This document shows, piece by piece, positions 16,994 through 27,551 of a DNA stretch of 64,000 nt. Position numbers and translations under genes: made by a program. Position 1 is the stretch's first letter. Each line of letters begins with the position of its first letter. This DNA comes from an uncultured Pseudomonadota bacterium (GTDB lineage: Bacteria > Pseudomonadota > Gammaproteobacteria > Burkholderiales > Rhodocyclaceae): positions 55,335-119,334 of the forward strand of contig CAJBDJ010000026.1 of assembly GCA_903951825.1 (NCBI GenBank). Reading direction: 5' to 3'. The notes beneath the pieces are model-generated. The model made no database searches and was not told the origin of the DNA. It saw only the letters and a list, made by a program, of their open reading frames with translations.

Positions 16994-17043
16994 GGCGGAC
17001 TCCACTGCTGGCTTGGTTTTGACATGCACAGTGTAGCTGATCT

Positions 17044-17514
17044 TCAGACTGCCGGAGGGGTAGAAAACCCGCATTGCCGCCACGCTTCATAAACCGTCAC
17101 GGCGACGGCGTTGCTCAGGTTGAGGCTGCGCTGAGCGGGCAACATGGGCAGGCGCAAGCGATGTTCGGCGGCGAATTCATTCATCACTTCCGGCGGCAGG
17201 CCGCTAGTTTCGCGGCCAAAGACAAAGACATCGTTGTCGCTGAATGCGGTGTTGAACGGGCTGGCGCTGCCGTGCGTGGTGATGGCAAACAGGCGGCGAT
17301 CGGCCAGTGCGTTTTTGCACGCCGCCCAATCGGCGTGGCGAATGATCCGGGCGGTGTCATGGTAGTCAAGCCCGGCGCGGCGCAGGGCTTTATCGTTGAA
17401 ATTGAAGCCGAGTGGTTCGACCAGGTGAAGTTCGGCGCCGGTGTTGGCGCAGAGGCGGATGACGTTGCCAGTGTTGGGGGGGATTTCGGGCTGGTAGAGG
17501 ACGACGGCGAACAT
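17044..17514 (-). CDS. trmL: tRNA (cytidine/uridine-34-2'-O)-methyltransferase TrmL
   Basis: With the ATG at 17514 the protein has 156 residues, the normal TrmL length; the longer track start reads into comF. It is a SPOUT-fold enzyme methylating the wobble ribose of tRNA-Leu isoacceptors. Motifs are FAVVLYQPEIPPNTGNVIRLC at the N-terminus, DNDVFVFGRETSGLPPEV in the middle and the knot motif LNLSNAVAVTVYEAWRQ near the end. It is seven bases downstream of comF on the same strand. Confidence 0.93.
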   Translation of the reverse strand: MFAVVLYQPEIPPNTGNVIRLCANTGAELHLVEPLGFNFNDKALRRAGLDYHDTARIIRHADWAACKNALADRRLFAITTHGSASPFNTAFSDNDVFVFGRETSGLPPEVMNEFAAEHRLRLPMLPAQRSLNLSNAVAVTVYEAWRQCGFSTPPAV

Positions 17515-17521
17515 GGCGCGT

Positions 17522-18235
17522 TCAGTGTTTGAGGGCGCGCGCGATGACCGCGAGATCGATGCGGGTGGCGCCGTGGAGCGCAAGAACGCGGGCGGCTTCG
17601 CGCAGGGTGGCGCCGGTGGTCATGACGTCGTCGATGAGGAGCAGGCGGCGGCCGCTGAGGTCGCGCTGGCATTCGAAGGCGCCGCGCACGTTGCGCGCAC
17701 GTTCTTTGATGGCGAGTTCGGCTTGCGGGGCGGTGGCGCGACGGCGAATCAGTGATTGGTGGTCGAGCGGGAGGCCGGTGTGCCGCGCCAGGCGGCGGGC
17801 GATTTCGATGGATTGGTTGAAGCCGCGCTCACGCAGGCGCAGCGGATGAAGGGGCAGGGGGATCAAGCTGTCGTAGTCGGCGGCCTCGATGATCGGTGCC
17901 AGTTGGTCGCCGGCCCAAGCGGCGAGGGCGAGTTGGTGCCCGTATTTGAGTGCCTGGATGAGGCGGTCAAGCGGGAATTCGTAGCGAAAAAGCGCGTGCG
18001 TGCGGGTAAAAGCGGGCGGGTCTTTGAGGCAGGCGCCGCAGCGTTCGCCATGCGTGGTTTGTTCGCCGCATTGCGGGCAGCGTATTTCCGGCAGGGTCGG
18101 CAGATCGGCGCTGCAGGCCGGACATAACAAGGCGCTGCCGCTGTCATCTGCACAGAGCAGGCAAGTACCGGGCATGAGGTACTGCTGCCAGCGCTGAAGC
18201 GTCGATTGGATGGGCTGGAGTAAAATTGCGGTCAT
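17522..18235 (-). CDS. comF: ComF family phosphoribosyltransferase-like protein
   Basis: Starting at MTAILLQP the protein has 237 residues. A zinc-binding N-terminal part (CLLC...CPAC...CPQCG...CGAC) is followed by a PRTase domain with the PRPP loop LLLIDDVMTTGATL and upstream PLPLHPLRLRERGFNQS, both hallmarks of ComFC/GntX. Homologs are needed for DNA uptake during transformation. It is divergent from bioB across 91 bases. Confidence 0.9.
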   Translation of the reverse strand: MTAILLQPIQSTLQRWQQYLMPGTCLLCADDSGSALLCPACSADLPTLPEIRCPQCGEQTTHGERCGACLKDPPAFTRTHALFRYEFPLDRLIQALKYGHQLALAAWAGDQLAPIIEAADYDSLIPLPLHPLRLRERGFNQSIEIARRLARHTGLPLDHQSLIRRRATAPQAELAIKERARNVRGAFECQRDLSGRRLLLIDDVMTTGATLREAARVLALHGATRIDLAVIARALKH

Positions 18236-18256
18236 CGGGCGCTGCCCTTGATAATT

Positions 18257-18262
18257 TATAAT
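18257..18262 (+). promoter_or_regulatory. TATAAT box in the bioB/comF divergent promoter region
   Basis: A perfect -10 hexamer lies within the palindromic AT-rich stretch ATAATTTATAATTAT, 64 bases before bioB. The hexamer 17 bases upstream is a poor -35. The same stretch could serve comF on the other strand. Confidence 0.4.
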
Positions 18263-18326
18263 TATGGCGTTTTTGCCGTTCGGCTCGCCGCTTAATTTAC
18301 CTGAATTCTCCAGATAGGGTTTCCCC

Positions 18327-19313
18327 ATGCAACACGTCAGTTCGTTTGCCAAAGTCGCTCCCGCCGCCGCTCCTGATTTGTCACCCCGCTGGCAGCTGGC
18401 CGAGGTGATGGCTTTGTATGACATGCCCTTGAACGATTTGCTGTGGCGGGCGCAGGGCGTCCATCGCGAGAATTTTGATGCGAATGCGGTGCAACGTTCA
18501 TCCTTGCTTTCGGTAAAAACCGGGGGCTGTTCGGAGGATTGCAGTTATTGTTCGCAATCGGCGCGTTACGACACCGATACCGAGCGCGAGCGCTTGATGC
18601 CGCTCGACGAAGTCATCGCTGCCGCCCGGGTGGCCAAGGACAAGGGCGCTTCTCGCTTTTGCATGGGCGCCGCCTGGAAGGGGCCAAAAGATGGCGACCT
18701 CGAGCGTGTTCTGGATATGGTGCGCGAGGTCAAGGCGCTTGGAATGCAGACCTGCGTGACTTTGGGGATGCTCAAGCAAGGCCAGGCCGGAAAGCTGAAG
18801 GATGCCGGCCTCGATTATTACAACCACAATCTCGATACGGACAAGGATTTTTACGGTCAGGTAATCAAGACGCACACGCATGACGACCGGCTCGATACGC
18901 TGGATCAGGTGCGCGAGGCGGGGATCAACGTTTGTTCGGGCGGCATTATCGGTATGGGCGAATCGCGGAAAAATCGCGCCGCGCTGCTCGTTCAGCTGGC
19001 TAATCTGGCGCCGCCCCCGGAGTCGGTGCCGATCAATAATCTGGTGCCGATTCCGGGAACGCCGATGGCTGATAACCCGCGCCTCGATCCGTTCGAGTTT
19101 GTCCGCACCATTGCCGCCGCGCGAATTACCATGCCGGGCTCGTGGGTGCGCTTGTCGGCCGGACGGCAGGAAATGAGTGACGAATTACAGGCATTGTGCT
19201 TTTTGGCCGGTGCCAACTCGATTTTTTATGGTGAGCGTTTGCTGACGACGGGCAACCCGGATGTCGAGCGTGACGAGGCGTTGTTTGCTCGCCTCGGTCT
19301 GAAGGCCATTTGA
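18327..19313 (+). CDS. bioB: Biotin synthase
   Basis: This 328-residue radical-SAM enzyme inserts sulfur into dethiobiotin, the last step of biotin synthesis. The radical-SAM cluster motif [11 protein letters not shown] is present, and so are [43 protein letters not shown], and [13 protein letters not shown]. The length is typical. bioC follows with overlapping stop and start, so biotin genes are partly clustered here; bioA, bioD and bioF are not in the window. Confidence 0.97.
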   Translation: MQHVSSFAKVAPAAAPDLSPRWQLAEVMALYDMPLNDLLWRAQGVHRENFDANAVQRSSLLSVKTGGCSEDCSYCSQSARYDTDTERERLMPLDEVIAAARVAKDKGASRFCMGAAWKGPKDGDLERVLDMVREVKALGMQTCVTLGMLKQGQAGKLKDAGLDYYNHNLDTDKDFYGQVIKTHTHDDRLDTLDQVREAGINVCSGGIIGMGESRKNRAALLVQLANLAPPPESVPINNLVPIPGTPMADNPRLDPFEFVRTIAAARITMPGSWVRLSAGRQEMSDELQALCFLAGANSIFYGERLLTTGNPDVERDEALFARLGLKAI

Positions 19314-20203
19314 GCCAGGAGCCCACACCCCCCGCCCTGCTCGATCGCCGGCAAGTTCGGCGTAGGTTTGCGCGGGTTGCCGAAACTTATGGCGAGGGCG
19401 ATTTTTTCGCGCGGGAAATCGACCGCCGTATGCAGGAGCGACTCGACTATGTGCGCGTCGATGCCAAGCGGGTGGTCGATTTGGGCTGCGCTCGCGGTGC
19501 CAGCCTGCGTGGTTTGGCCGCACGTTTTCCGGCGGCGCAGCAGGTGGCGCTGGATTGGGTGCCGGCGATGTTGGCCGACGTCAGACCGCAATTGCCGGCT
19601 TGGCGGCGCTGGATCGGCGGGGGTTCTGGCGGCGCCCTGACGCTGGCCGCCGATGCGGCCAAATTGCCGTTGCTGTCGCGGTCAGCCGACTTGATCTGGT
19701 CAAATTTGCTCTTGCACTGGCTTGACGATCCGCTGCCGGCGCTCGCCGAAGCGCATCGAGTACTTGAGGTTGGTGGTTTGTTGATGTTTTCGACGCTGGG
19801 GCCGGATACGCTCAAAGAACTGCGCGCCGTCTTCGCCGATGGATACGCCCATACCCAGCGCTTTCTGGATATGCATGATATCGGCGACATGTTGGTTGCT
19901 TGCGGCTTTGCCGATCCGGTCATGGACATGGAAGTGATCAAACTGACTTACGACAGTTTTGATGATCTGCTCGGCGAATTGCGGGCTGCCGGTTCGTCCT
20001 GTGCAATGTCGGCGCGCCGGCGCGGGTTGACCGGGCGGGCGAGTTGGGCGCGGGCGCGGGCGGGTTACGAAGCTTGGCGCGAGGATGGCAAATTGCCGGC
20101 AACGTTTGAGGTGGTCTATGGCCACGCCTGGAAGGTGGCCCCCGTCAAAGCGGCCGATGGTCGCGCGATTGTTCGCTTCGAAACGCCGCGCCGTGGCGGC
20201 TAA
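19310..20203 (+). CDS. bioC: Malonyl-ACP O-methyltransferase BioC
   Basis: This 297-residue SAM-dependent methyltransferase has motif [29 protein letters not shown] and [13 protein letters not shown], characteristic of BioC, which methylates malonyl-ACP to start pimelate synthesis. The start is TTG at 19310 overlapping the bioB stop (TTGA). The first in-frame ATG is 40 codons later, inside the conserved region, and GAAGG precedes the TTG. This points to translational coupling with bioB. It converges with msrQ, overlapping by four bases. Confidence 0.9.
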   Translation: MSQEPTPPALLDRRQVRRRFARVAETYGEGDFFAREIDRRMQERLDYVRVDAKRVVDLGCARGASLRGLAARFPAAQQVALDWVPAMLADVRPQLPAWRRWIGGGSGGALTLAADAAKLPLLSRSADLIWSNLLLHWLDDPLPALAEAHRVLEVGGLLMFSTLGPDTLKELRAVFADGYAHTQRFLDMHDIGDMLVACGFADPVMDMEVIKLTYDSFDDLLGELRAAGSSCAMSARRRGLTGRASWARARAGYEAWREDGKLPATFEVVYGHAWKVAPVKAADGRAIVRFETPRRGG

Positions 20204-20865
20204 TCCGGTTTTTGTTTGAAATAACGCAGTGGTTTGGCGCTTGTTGCCTGAGTGACGGGAATCGCTTTGCGCTGGCGTTCCTTGATTCGCCAGGCCAGCA
20301 AATGCGCCAGTATCAGCGAAGCGGCGAGTGGCCAGAGCAGGGCGGCGCCCTCGGCTAACCAGACGTAATGCAGGCAGCCGAGAATAGCGGCGGGATAAAT
20401 GCCGCGATGGAGTTCCTGCCAGCGGCGTCCGCCCAGACGACGAACGGCGAACTGGTTGGAGGTAAGCGCCAGCGGTAGCAGAATGGCGAAGGCAGCAAAA
20501 CCAGGGATGACGTCAGGGCGTTTGAACATATCCGTGGCGATGGCGTTGATTTCAAAGCGGTGGTCAAGACCGATAAACGAGAAAAAGTGCAGACTTGCGT
20601 AGAAGAAGGTGAACAAATCCATCGGTCGGCGCAAACGGGTCAGCCAGTGCCATTGCGTTGTGGCACGCAAGGGCGAAATGCCGAGGGTGAGCAACAGAAT
20701 GATCAGGGTCGAGGTGCCAGTCCAGCGTTGTACCTCGTCGATAAAACTGGCACCCCAATCGGCGTTGAGCGCAAGCACGGCCAGTCGCCCAAAAGGCAGC
20801 AGCATGAGCAGCGCGAGCGCAAGCTGGATCCGTCTCAATTGACTGATTGACGGTTGGCTGTTCAT
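20200..20865 (-). CDS. msrQ: MsrQ/YedZ haem-binding membrane subunit
   Basis: This 221-residue protein has about six transmembrane helices and conserved histidines (SLHFFSF, ELHRGIYPAAILGCLHYVWL) that ligate b-type haem. MsrQ passes electrons from the quinone pool to periplasmic methionine sulfoxide reductase MsrP. The motif TLGISPLRATTQW is typical. msrP is not next to it, unlike the usual msrPQ arrangement. It is the last gene of a CBS-HDOD-msrQ unit, 10 bases after the HDOD gene. Confidence 0.88.
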   Translation of the reverse strand: MNSQPSISQLRRIQLALALLMLLPFGRLAVLALNADWGASFIDEVQRWTGTSTLIILLLTLGISPLRATTQWHWLTRLRRPMDLFTFFYASLHFFSFIGLDHRFEINAIATDMFKRPDVIPGFAAFAILLPLALTSNQFAVRRLGGRRWQELHRGIYPAAILGCLHYVWLAEGAALLWPLAASLILAHLLAWRIKERQRKAIPVTQATSAKPLRYFKQKPD

Positions 20866-20875
20866 CGGGAGTTGG

Positions 20876-21718
20876 TCAAACGGCTAGCGCGGCGCGTAAT
20901 TCGGCGACGTATTCTTCCGCTTCGCCGAGCAGATCGGGGTAGCGTTCAAGATTTGCAGCGCGCGCGGTGATTTCGCTGGCGTCGGCAAAATCGGGGTTCC
21001 AGTCACTGTCATAGCCGGCGAGCGGATTGGCAAAATAGAGGACGTCGCGCACTGAGGCAGGGGTGTCAAGGTGTCGCAGTTGATCATGGCCGCGCACCGC
21101 GTCGGTGATCTGCTCCGGCAAGCCGAGAATTTGCAGCAGCTTGTTGCTTGTTTCGGCGTGCCAGTCACGAATCAATTCGAGTGTCGCGGCATGATTTTCA
21201 CGGTATTCGGAGTAATCGGCGGCGCGAAATAATAAATAGAAAATCCCGATGTCGTGCACTAGTCCGGCAAGCATGGCCTCCTCCGGATTGATGCGACCAA
21301 TGCGGCCAGCCAAGATGCGGGCAATGGCCGAGACGCGCAAGGTGTGCTCCCAGGCGTTGCGCGAAATATCACCAAAAACTGTGAGGTTTTTGGATTTCAG
21401 CATTTGATCCATTGCTACTGCCAGCGAGGTGGTTCGCACGGCTTCAAAACCCAAGCGCTTGATCGCCGACCCCAGTTCAGAAACGCCTTGACCCGATGGG
21501 TTGTAGGCCACGGAATTGGCGAGCTTGAGTAATTTGCTGGAAATCAGCGGTTCAATCCCGATGACTTGAACTACGCGTTGCAAATTGGTATTCGGATCGC
21601 TCAGCGTGTCGCGAACCAAAACGGCAGCATCCATGCAAGTCGGAAAGTTGACATCGCCCGAGAAATCCCGGGCGATGTCTTCAAGAATCCGAAAGTGGGA
21701 GTTATCCGCTGTTACCAT
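20876..21718 (-). CDS. HDOD domain signalling protein
   Basis: This 280-residue single-domain HDOD protein shows SSKLLKLANSVAYNPSGQ, AIKRLGFEAVRTTSLAVAMDQ, WEHTLRVSAIARILA and LAGLVHDIGIFYLLF. HDOD domains are catalytically dead relatives of HD hydrolases used in signalling. It starts one base after the stop of an upstream CBS-domain gene, so the two probably work in one pathway. Nothing in the sequence identifies the signal. Confidence 0.88.
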   Translation of the reverse strand: MVTADNSHFRILEDIARDFSGDVNFPTCMDAAVLVRDTLSDPNTNLQRVVQVIGIEPLISSKLLKLANSVAYNPSGQGVSELGSAIKRLGFEAVRTTSLAVAMDQMLKSKNLTVFGDISRNAWEHTLRVSAIARILAGRIGRINPEEAMLAGLVHDIGIFYLLFRAADYSEYRENHAATLELIRDWHAETSNKLLQILGLPEQITDAVRGHDQLRHLDTPASVRDVLYFANPLAGYDSDWNPDFADASEITARAANLERYPDLLGEAEEYVAELRAALAV

Positions 21719-21719
21719 G

Positions 21720-22151
21720 TTAACTGGTGATGTATTTTTCCAGCTCTGCGATCAGAAATTGCTGACTGCTAATGGTCTCCTTGACCAGATCGCCAATCGA
21801 GACCATGCCGGCAACCGAGCCATCATCATTGATGACGGGCAAGTGGCGAAAGTGCTTTTCGGTCATCAGGGCGCGGCATTCATCGAGCGTTGCTGTCGGC
21901 GATACATAGGCGACCTTGTCGCTCATGATTTCACGGACAAAGGTTTCCTTGGAGCTTTTGCCGTGCAGAATGATTTTCCGCGCATAGTCTCGTTCCGAGA
22001 AAACGCCAACTAGCTGCTCGCCATCAAGTACCAGCAGGGCACCAACGTCGTTGCTTGCCATGACCGACAGGGCGTGAAAAACGGTATCGCCGGGGGCGAC
22101 CACTGCCAGTGGCCGCGTTTTGCTGGCAAGCATCTGTTTGAGGGTTTTCAT
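21720..22151 (-). CDS. Two-CBS-domain protein
   Basis: This 143-residue protein is a tandem pair of CBS motifs forming one Bateman module. The first has DTVFHALSVMASNDVGALLVL and VGVFSERDYARKI, the second MTEKHFRHLPVINDDGSVAGMVSIGDLV. Such modules bind adenine nucleotides. It is the first gene of the CBS-HDOD-msrQ unit; TTCTCC-type complement (GGAGAA) gives a ribosome site. Confidence 0.9.
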   Translation of the reverse strand: MKTLKQMLASKTRPLAVVAPGDTVFHALSVMASNDVGALLVLDGEQLVGVFSERDYARKIILHGKSSKETFVREIMSDKVAYVSPTATLDECRALMTEKHFRHLPVINDDGSVAGMVSIGDLVKETISSQQFLIAELEKYITS

Positions 22152-22241
22152 GAACTTTTCTCCTGGGCGTTGCGCGTTGCAAAAACGTGCAACTCAGTCT
22201 AGCGTTGCGCCGGGGCGCTGCCAAGTGTCAATTGCTGAAGA

Positions 22242-22268
22242 AATAAAAAAGGCAGCTAAAGCTGCCTG
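22242..22268 (-). terminator. Intrinsic terminator of the cytochrome c4 gene
   Basis: GGCAGC-TTTA-GCTGCC stem followed on minus by TTTTTTATTT, 20 bases after the cytochrome gene stop. Confidence 0.82.
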
Positions 22269-22287
22269 TTTCATCATCTGCCGCCTA

Positions 22288-22923
22288 TTAACGCAGGCCG
22301 GCTGCGTATTCGGCAAGCGCCTTGATTTCAACATCGGAGAGCTTTGCGGCGATTGTGCGCATCATCCTCGCCGGGTCATTGGCGCGTTCTTCTGCACGGA
22401 AAGCCTTGAGCTGAGCTTCTGTATATTCGGGGAACTGCCCCGCCAGTTTCGGATATTGTGCCGGCAATCCAGCACCGGCCGGGCCGTGGCAACCGGCACA
22501 GGCGGGAACGCCTTTGTTGAAATCACCCTGGCGCCACAATTGCTGGCCAAGGGGAATTTTTGATGCATCGCTGGCTTTTGCCGGGGTGGCTTTTTGCGAC
22601 GAGAACCAGGCGGCGACGTTTTTCATGTCGTCATCCGAGAGCGGCGCGGCCATCCCCGCCATGATTGCGTTGTTGCGCGCTGCCGGCTTGCCGTCAACGG
22701 CCTTGAAGTTTTTCAATTGTTTGTAAATATATTCTTCGACTTGACCAGCCAGGTGCGGATTGGCTGCGGTCACGCTGTTGCCATCGGCTCCGTGACAGGC
22801 AACGCAGATGGTCTCGGCGATCGCTTTGCCTTTGGCGGGATCGACCTTTGCCGCGGGTGCATCCGATGCGTTGGCGATAAAACTGGTGGCGAAAAGAATC
22901 GCCATTGCCGTGGTGCGAATCAT
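22288..22923 (-). CDS. Di-haem cytochrome c4
   Basis: This 211-residue periplasmic or membrane-associated electron carrier has a signal peptide (MIRTTAMAILFATSFIANA), then two homologous c-type domains with CVACH (about residue 40) and CAGCH (about 142). Met ligands lie in AIMAGMAAPLSD and PARMMRTIAAKLSD. Cytochromes c4 feed electrons from the bc1 complex to terminal oxidases. It is monocistronic with its own terminator, and divergent from engB. Confidence 0.93.
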   Translation of the reverse strand: MIRTTAMAILFATSFIANASDAPAAKVDPAKGKAIAETICVACHGADGNSVTAANPHLAGQVEEYIYKQLKNFKAVDGKPAARNNAIMAGMAAPLSDDDMKNVAAWFSSQKATPAKASDASKIPLGQQLWRQGDFNKGVPACAGCHGPAGAGLPAQYPKLAGQFPEYTEAQLKAFRAEERANDPARMMRTIAAKLSDVEIKALAEYAAGLR

Positions 22924-23031
22924 TGCTGAGCTCCTTGTACGCGTTTAATGGCGCTTTGGCCGGAACGGAGGTTTCAAACCTGCTATTCTATATCAGTTAA
23001 TCGCCATCCAGGCGGGTCTTGCGAGTTTTTT

Positions 23032-23694
23032 ATGTCACTGTTTCAACAGGCGGTTTTCTTGACTACCGTCGCCAATCTCCGCGATATGCCGCAGGATTCC
23101 GTTCGCGAAGTTGCTTTCGCCGGGCGTTCGAATGCGGGAAAGTCTTCGGCTATCAATACGCTCGCCGGGCGGGTCAGGCTGGCCTATGTCAGTAAAACGC
23201 CGGGGCGAACGCAACATTTGAATTATTTCACCCTGGCGGCCGGCAAGTATTTTGTTGATTTGCCGGGCTATGGTTTTGCCAAGGCACCGGAAGCGATTCG
23301 TGCTCAATGGGAAGGCTTGATCGGCCCGTATTTGAGCAAGCGCGAACAGCTGGCGGGGCTCGTCGTGATCATGGATATCCGGCGGCCAATGACCGATCTT
23401 GATTTGCGCTTGCTCGACTGGTTTCGGCCAACCCGTCGGCCGATTCATATCCTGCTCTCGAAGGCTGACAAATTGAGCCGTCAGGAGCAGACCAAAACCC
23501 TGCGCTCGGTGATTGCGGAAATCGCCACCTGGGGTGATGCTGAGCTTTATTCGGTGCAGCTTTTTTCCAGTTTGAAGAAAACGGGTGTTGAGGCGTGCGA
23601 GTCTGTTTTGGCTGGCTGGCTGGATATCGAAGTGCGGGTGGCAGAAAAGAAAAAGCCCCCGGACAAGGGGAGTCCGGGGGCAAAAATGCCTTGA
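23032..23694 (+). CDS. engB: Ribosome-assembly GTPase EngB/YsxC
   Basis: Starting at ATG 23032 the protein has 220 residues. It is a TRAFAC GTPase needed for 50S assembly, with G1 [10 protein letters not shown]2/G3 region [11 protein letters not shown] and DLPGYGFA, and G4 LSKADK. The 28 extra residues of the track ORF are not family-like. The last 15 codons ([15 protein letters not shown]) are written in a GC-rich inverted repeat that works as a terminator on the opposite strand. Confidence 0.93.
   Translation: MSLFQQAVFLTTVANLRDMPQDSVREVAFAGRSNAGKSSAINTLAGRVRLAYVSKTPGRTQHLNYFTLAAGKYFVDLPGYGFAKAPEAIRAQWEGLIGPYLSKREQLAGLVVIMDIRRPMTDLDLRLLDWFRPTRRPIHILLSKADKLSRQEQTKTLRSVIAEIATWGDAELYSVQLFSSLKKTGVEACESVLAGWLDIEVRVAEKKKPPDKGSPGAKMP
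23645..23681 (-). terminator. Strong intrinsic terminator on minus, inside the engB 3' end
   Basis: A perfect 10-bp stem GCCCCCGGAC/GTCCGGGGGC has a 7-base loop. On minus it is followed by CTTTTTCTTTT; on plus it is followed by AAAAATG, so it is directional. It overlaps the last codons of engB. Confidence 0.8.
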
Positions 23695-23800
23695 CGAGGT
23701 CAAGACACCCGCTCAGGGAGGTGAAGCGGGAGACAGCACATGCCATCTGCTCGATAGGACGTGGCTTGTCGATGAAAGTTCTCGATAGATCAATTTTTAA
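23645..23800 (-). ncRNA. Predicted minus-strand small RNA with anti-Shine-Dalgarno loop
   Basis: Read on minus, the engB-hemB gap holds three hairpins in a row. The first is CCCGCT-TCACCTCCCTG-AGCGGG (23708-23730), whose loop CACCTCCCT is complementary to ribosome sites. The second is CTTGAC-CTC-GTCAAG (23690-23704). The third is a 10-bp GC stem GCCCCCGGAC/GTCCGGGGGC (23655-23681) followed by TTTTTCTTTT. Both flanking genes are on plus, so no annotated transcript uses this terminator. The 5' end is unknown and I find no convincing promoter hexamers; 23800 is a guess. An 8-base direct repeat CTCGATAG occurs twice at the 5' side. Confidence 0.55.
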
Positions 23801-24826
<1,026 letters not shown>

Positions 24827-24831
24827 CCGCT

Positions 24832-25443
24832 TTAACGGCTGCCCGGTGTGGCGGATTGCGAAAGGCAGGCGAAATAAAGCATGGGCCACTGCTGTTGCCA
24901 TTGTGCTAGTGGTTCGCGGCTGAATCCGCTGCGCGCATATTGCTCCCAGCGCCCGACGGCATAGCAGCGCAGGAGATTGGCCAGGGCGCCAAAGTCGGCA
25001 TCCGGCTTGAGGTTTTCCTGGGTGGCGGCGATGCGCAAGGCTTGTTTGAGCGCCGCTTCGATTTTGTCGAGGAGGGCGCTGATACGATTTTGCAGACGTT
25101 CGTTTTCGTTGACCAGTACGTCGCCGATCAGGAGGCGCGTCATGCCGCGGTTTTTCTGGGCAAAGCGCAATAGCAGGGCGACGATTGCTTCAACTTGCTT
25201 GAGCCCTTCGGATTCGTCGGAGGTGATTTGGTTGATCACGGCAAACAGGCTTTGTTCTATGAATTCGATGAGCCCGTCGTACATCTGGGCCTTGCTGGCA
25301 AAGTGGCGGTAAAGCGCCGCTTCCGAGCAATCCAGTTTGGCGGCGAGAGCGGCCGTGGTGATTTTTTCACCCTTCGGGGTTTCCAGCATACCGGCCAGGG
25401 TTTGCAGGATCAGAAGTCGGCGTTCGCCCGGTTTGATAGCCAT
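24832..25443 (-). CDS. slmA: Nucleoid occlusion factor SlmA (TetR family)
   Basis: This 203-residue protein has an N-terminal TetR-type HTH (ITTAALAAKLDCSEAALYRHFASKAQMYDGLI) and a C-terminal helical dimer domain. The HTH and QNRISALLDKIEAALKQALR match SlmA, which binds chromosomal SBS sites and blocks FtsZ ring formation over the nucleoid. It lies downstream of the argB and 5'-nucleotidase genes, the usual betaproteobacterial order, and is probably cotranscribed. Confidence 0.9.
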   Translation of the reverse strand: MAIKPGERRLLILQTLAGMLETPKGEKITTAALAAKLDCSEAALYRHFASKAQMYDGLIEFIEQSLFAVINQITSDESEGLKQVEAIVALLLRFAQKNRGMTRLLIGDVLVNENERLQNRISALLDKIEAALKQALRIAATQENLKPDADFGALANLLRCYAVGRWEQYARSGFSREPLAQWQQQWPMLYFACLSQSATPGSR

Positions 25444-25470
25444 GCTTGTCTCTCAAAATAAACGGCAAAA

Positions 25471-26114
25471 TCAGCGTAGTCCGAAACGCTTTGCCAGTTG
25501 CAGGATGCTGCTGATTTTAACGTCGACGCAAGGCGATCGGCGATAGCCAGCGCTCACCCACACGGTTTTCATGCCGAGCTTTTTGGCGCTTGCCAGATTG
25601 GCCAGGCTATCCTCGACCATGATGCACTGGCGTGGCTTGATGCGTTCGGCATTGAGTAGTGTGCGAAATCCGGCGAGTAGTGGTTTGGGTTGAAAATTGA
25701 CGCTCTCTACCGAATAGACCGCATCGAAGCAGGCGTCCAGGCCGGTAATGCCGAGTACCGCTTCGGTGTAATGGCGTGGTGCATTGGAGAAGATTATTTT
25801 GCGCCCCGGCAGTCGTTGCAGCATGGGGATGAGCGGTTTCTGAAAAACCAGCATCCCGGCAAGGTCGGAAAATTGATGGGTTTCCCGCAGGAAATGCCGC
25901 GGATTGGTTCCGTGGTGGCGCATCAGCCCGAGCAGCGTGGCGCCGTAGCGTTGCCAGTAGTCCTGGCGGAGGCGGGTGGCTTCGTCCGGGGTGAGACCGA
26001 GATGCCGCTCGATATAGTCGCGCATCGCGCGGTTGATGTGGGGGAAGATGTGCGGTGTCGCGTTATGCAGCGTATTGTCGAGATCAAAAATCCAGACCTG
26101 ACGGGATGGCGGCA

Positions 26115-26115
<1 letters not shown>
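25471..26115 (-). CDS. HAD-family pyrimidine 5'-nucleotidase
   Basis: This 214-residue HAD phosphatase of the SDT1/YjjG-like group has motif I FDLDNTLHNA, motif II IIFSNAPRHYTEAVL, conserved Lys in NFQPKPLLAGF and motif III CIMVEDSLANLASAK. Relatives dephosphorylate pyrimidine nucleotides and modified analogues. Its start overlaps the argB stop, so the two are translationally coupled. Confidence 0.88.
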
Positions 26116-27032
<917 letters not shown>

Positions 27033-27040
27033 CTACAAAG

Positions 27041-27074
27041 AAAAAGGCCGTCAAGGGGTTCGCCCCGGCTTTTT
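27041..27074 (-). terminator. UUCG-tetraloop terminator of the aspS-nudB unit
   Basis: AAAAAG...GGGG-TTCG-CCCC...CTTTTT: a GGGG/CCCC stem capped by TTCG, extended across a small internal bulge to an A/T stem that supplies the T-run on either strand. It lies 19 bases after nudB. Confidence 0.75.
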
Positions 27075-27092
27075 GGACGTGAAGCGATGCGC

Positions 27093-27551
27093 TCAGCGGG
27101 TTTTTGCCCCGGCAATGCGCGAGGGCAAGGCGAGGATGGCCTCGCGATTGGAGGCGGAAAAGCATTTTTCTGCAGCTTCCTTCCAGTTGAGCCAGCACCA
27201 CTGGCGATGTTCGTCCGGAGAAATTCGGATTGCTTGGCGCTCGGGCAGAAGCAAACTGAACACATGTTCGGTATTTTCGCTCACCCCCGGGGCATAGCGG
27301 TGCCGCCATTCCTTGAAGATTTCGTAACGATTGGTCTGTTGCCAGTCACTGAGTTCGAAGCGGTTCGTGTTGAGGCCGGTTTCTTCGCCGACTTCGCGTG
27401 CTGCCGTAGCGATCAGGCTTTCGTCACCCTCGCGGCTGCCGGTGACGGATTGCCAGAATCCGGGATGGGCGGAACGTTCAAGGAGCAAGACATCAAGATC
27501 CCGCGTGAAGATCACCACCAAAACGGAGACGGCTTGTTTGTAAGCAGTCAT
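27093..27551 (-). CDS. nudB: Dihydroneopterin triphosphate pyrophosphatase (Nudix)
   Basis: Starting at MTAYKQAVSV the protein has 152 residues. The Nudix box GSREGDESLIATAAREVGEETG is intact. The N-terminus (SVLVVIFTRDLDVLLLER) and the order beside aspS match NudB, which hydrolyses dihydroneopterin triphosphate in folate synthesis. The start overlaps the barstar stop, so translation is coupled. The longer track start would overlap barstar further and has no family match. Confidence 0.9.
   Translation of the reverse strand: MTAYKQAVSVLVVIFTRDLDVLLLERSAHPGFWQSVTGSREGDESLIATAAREVGEETGLNTNRFELSDWQQTNRYEIFKEWRHRYAPGVSENTEHVFSLLLPERQAIRISPDEHRQWCWLNWKEAAEKCFSASNREAILALPSRIAGAKTR

Noticed and set aside
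23655-23681. Hairpin at the engB end as a plus-strand terminator
   Set aside because: On plus it is followed by AAAAATG, not a T-run; the T-tract is on minus only.
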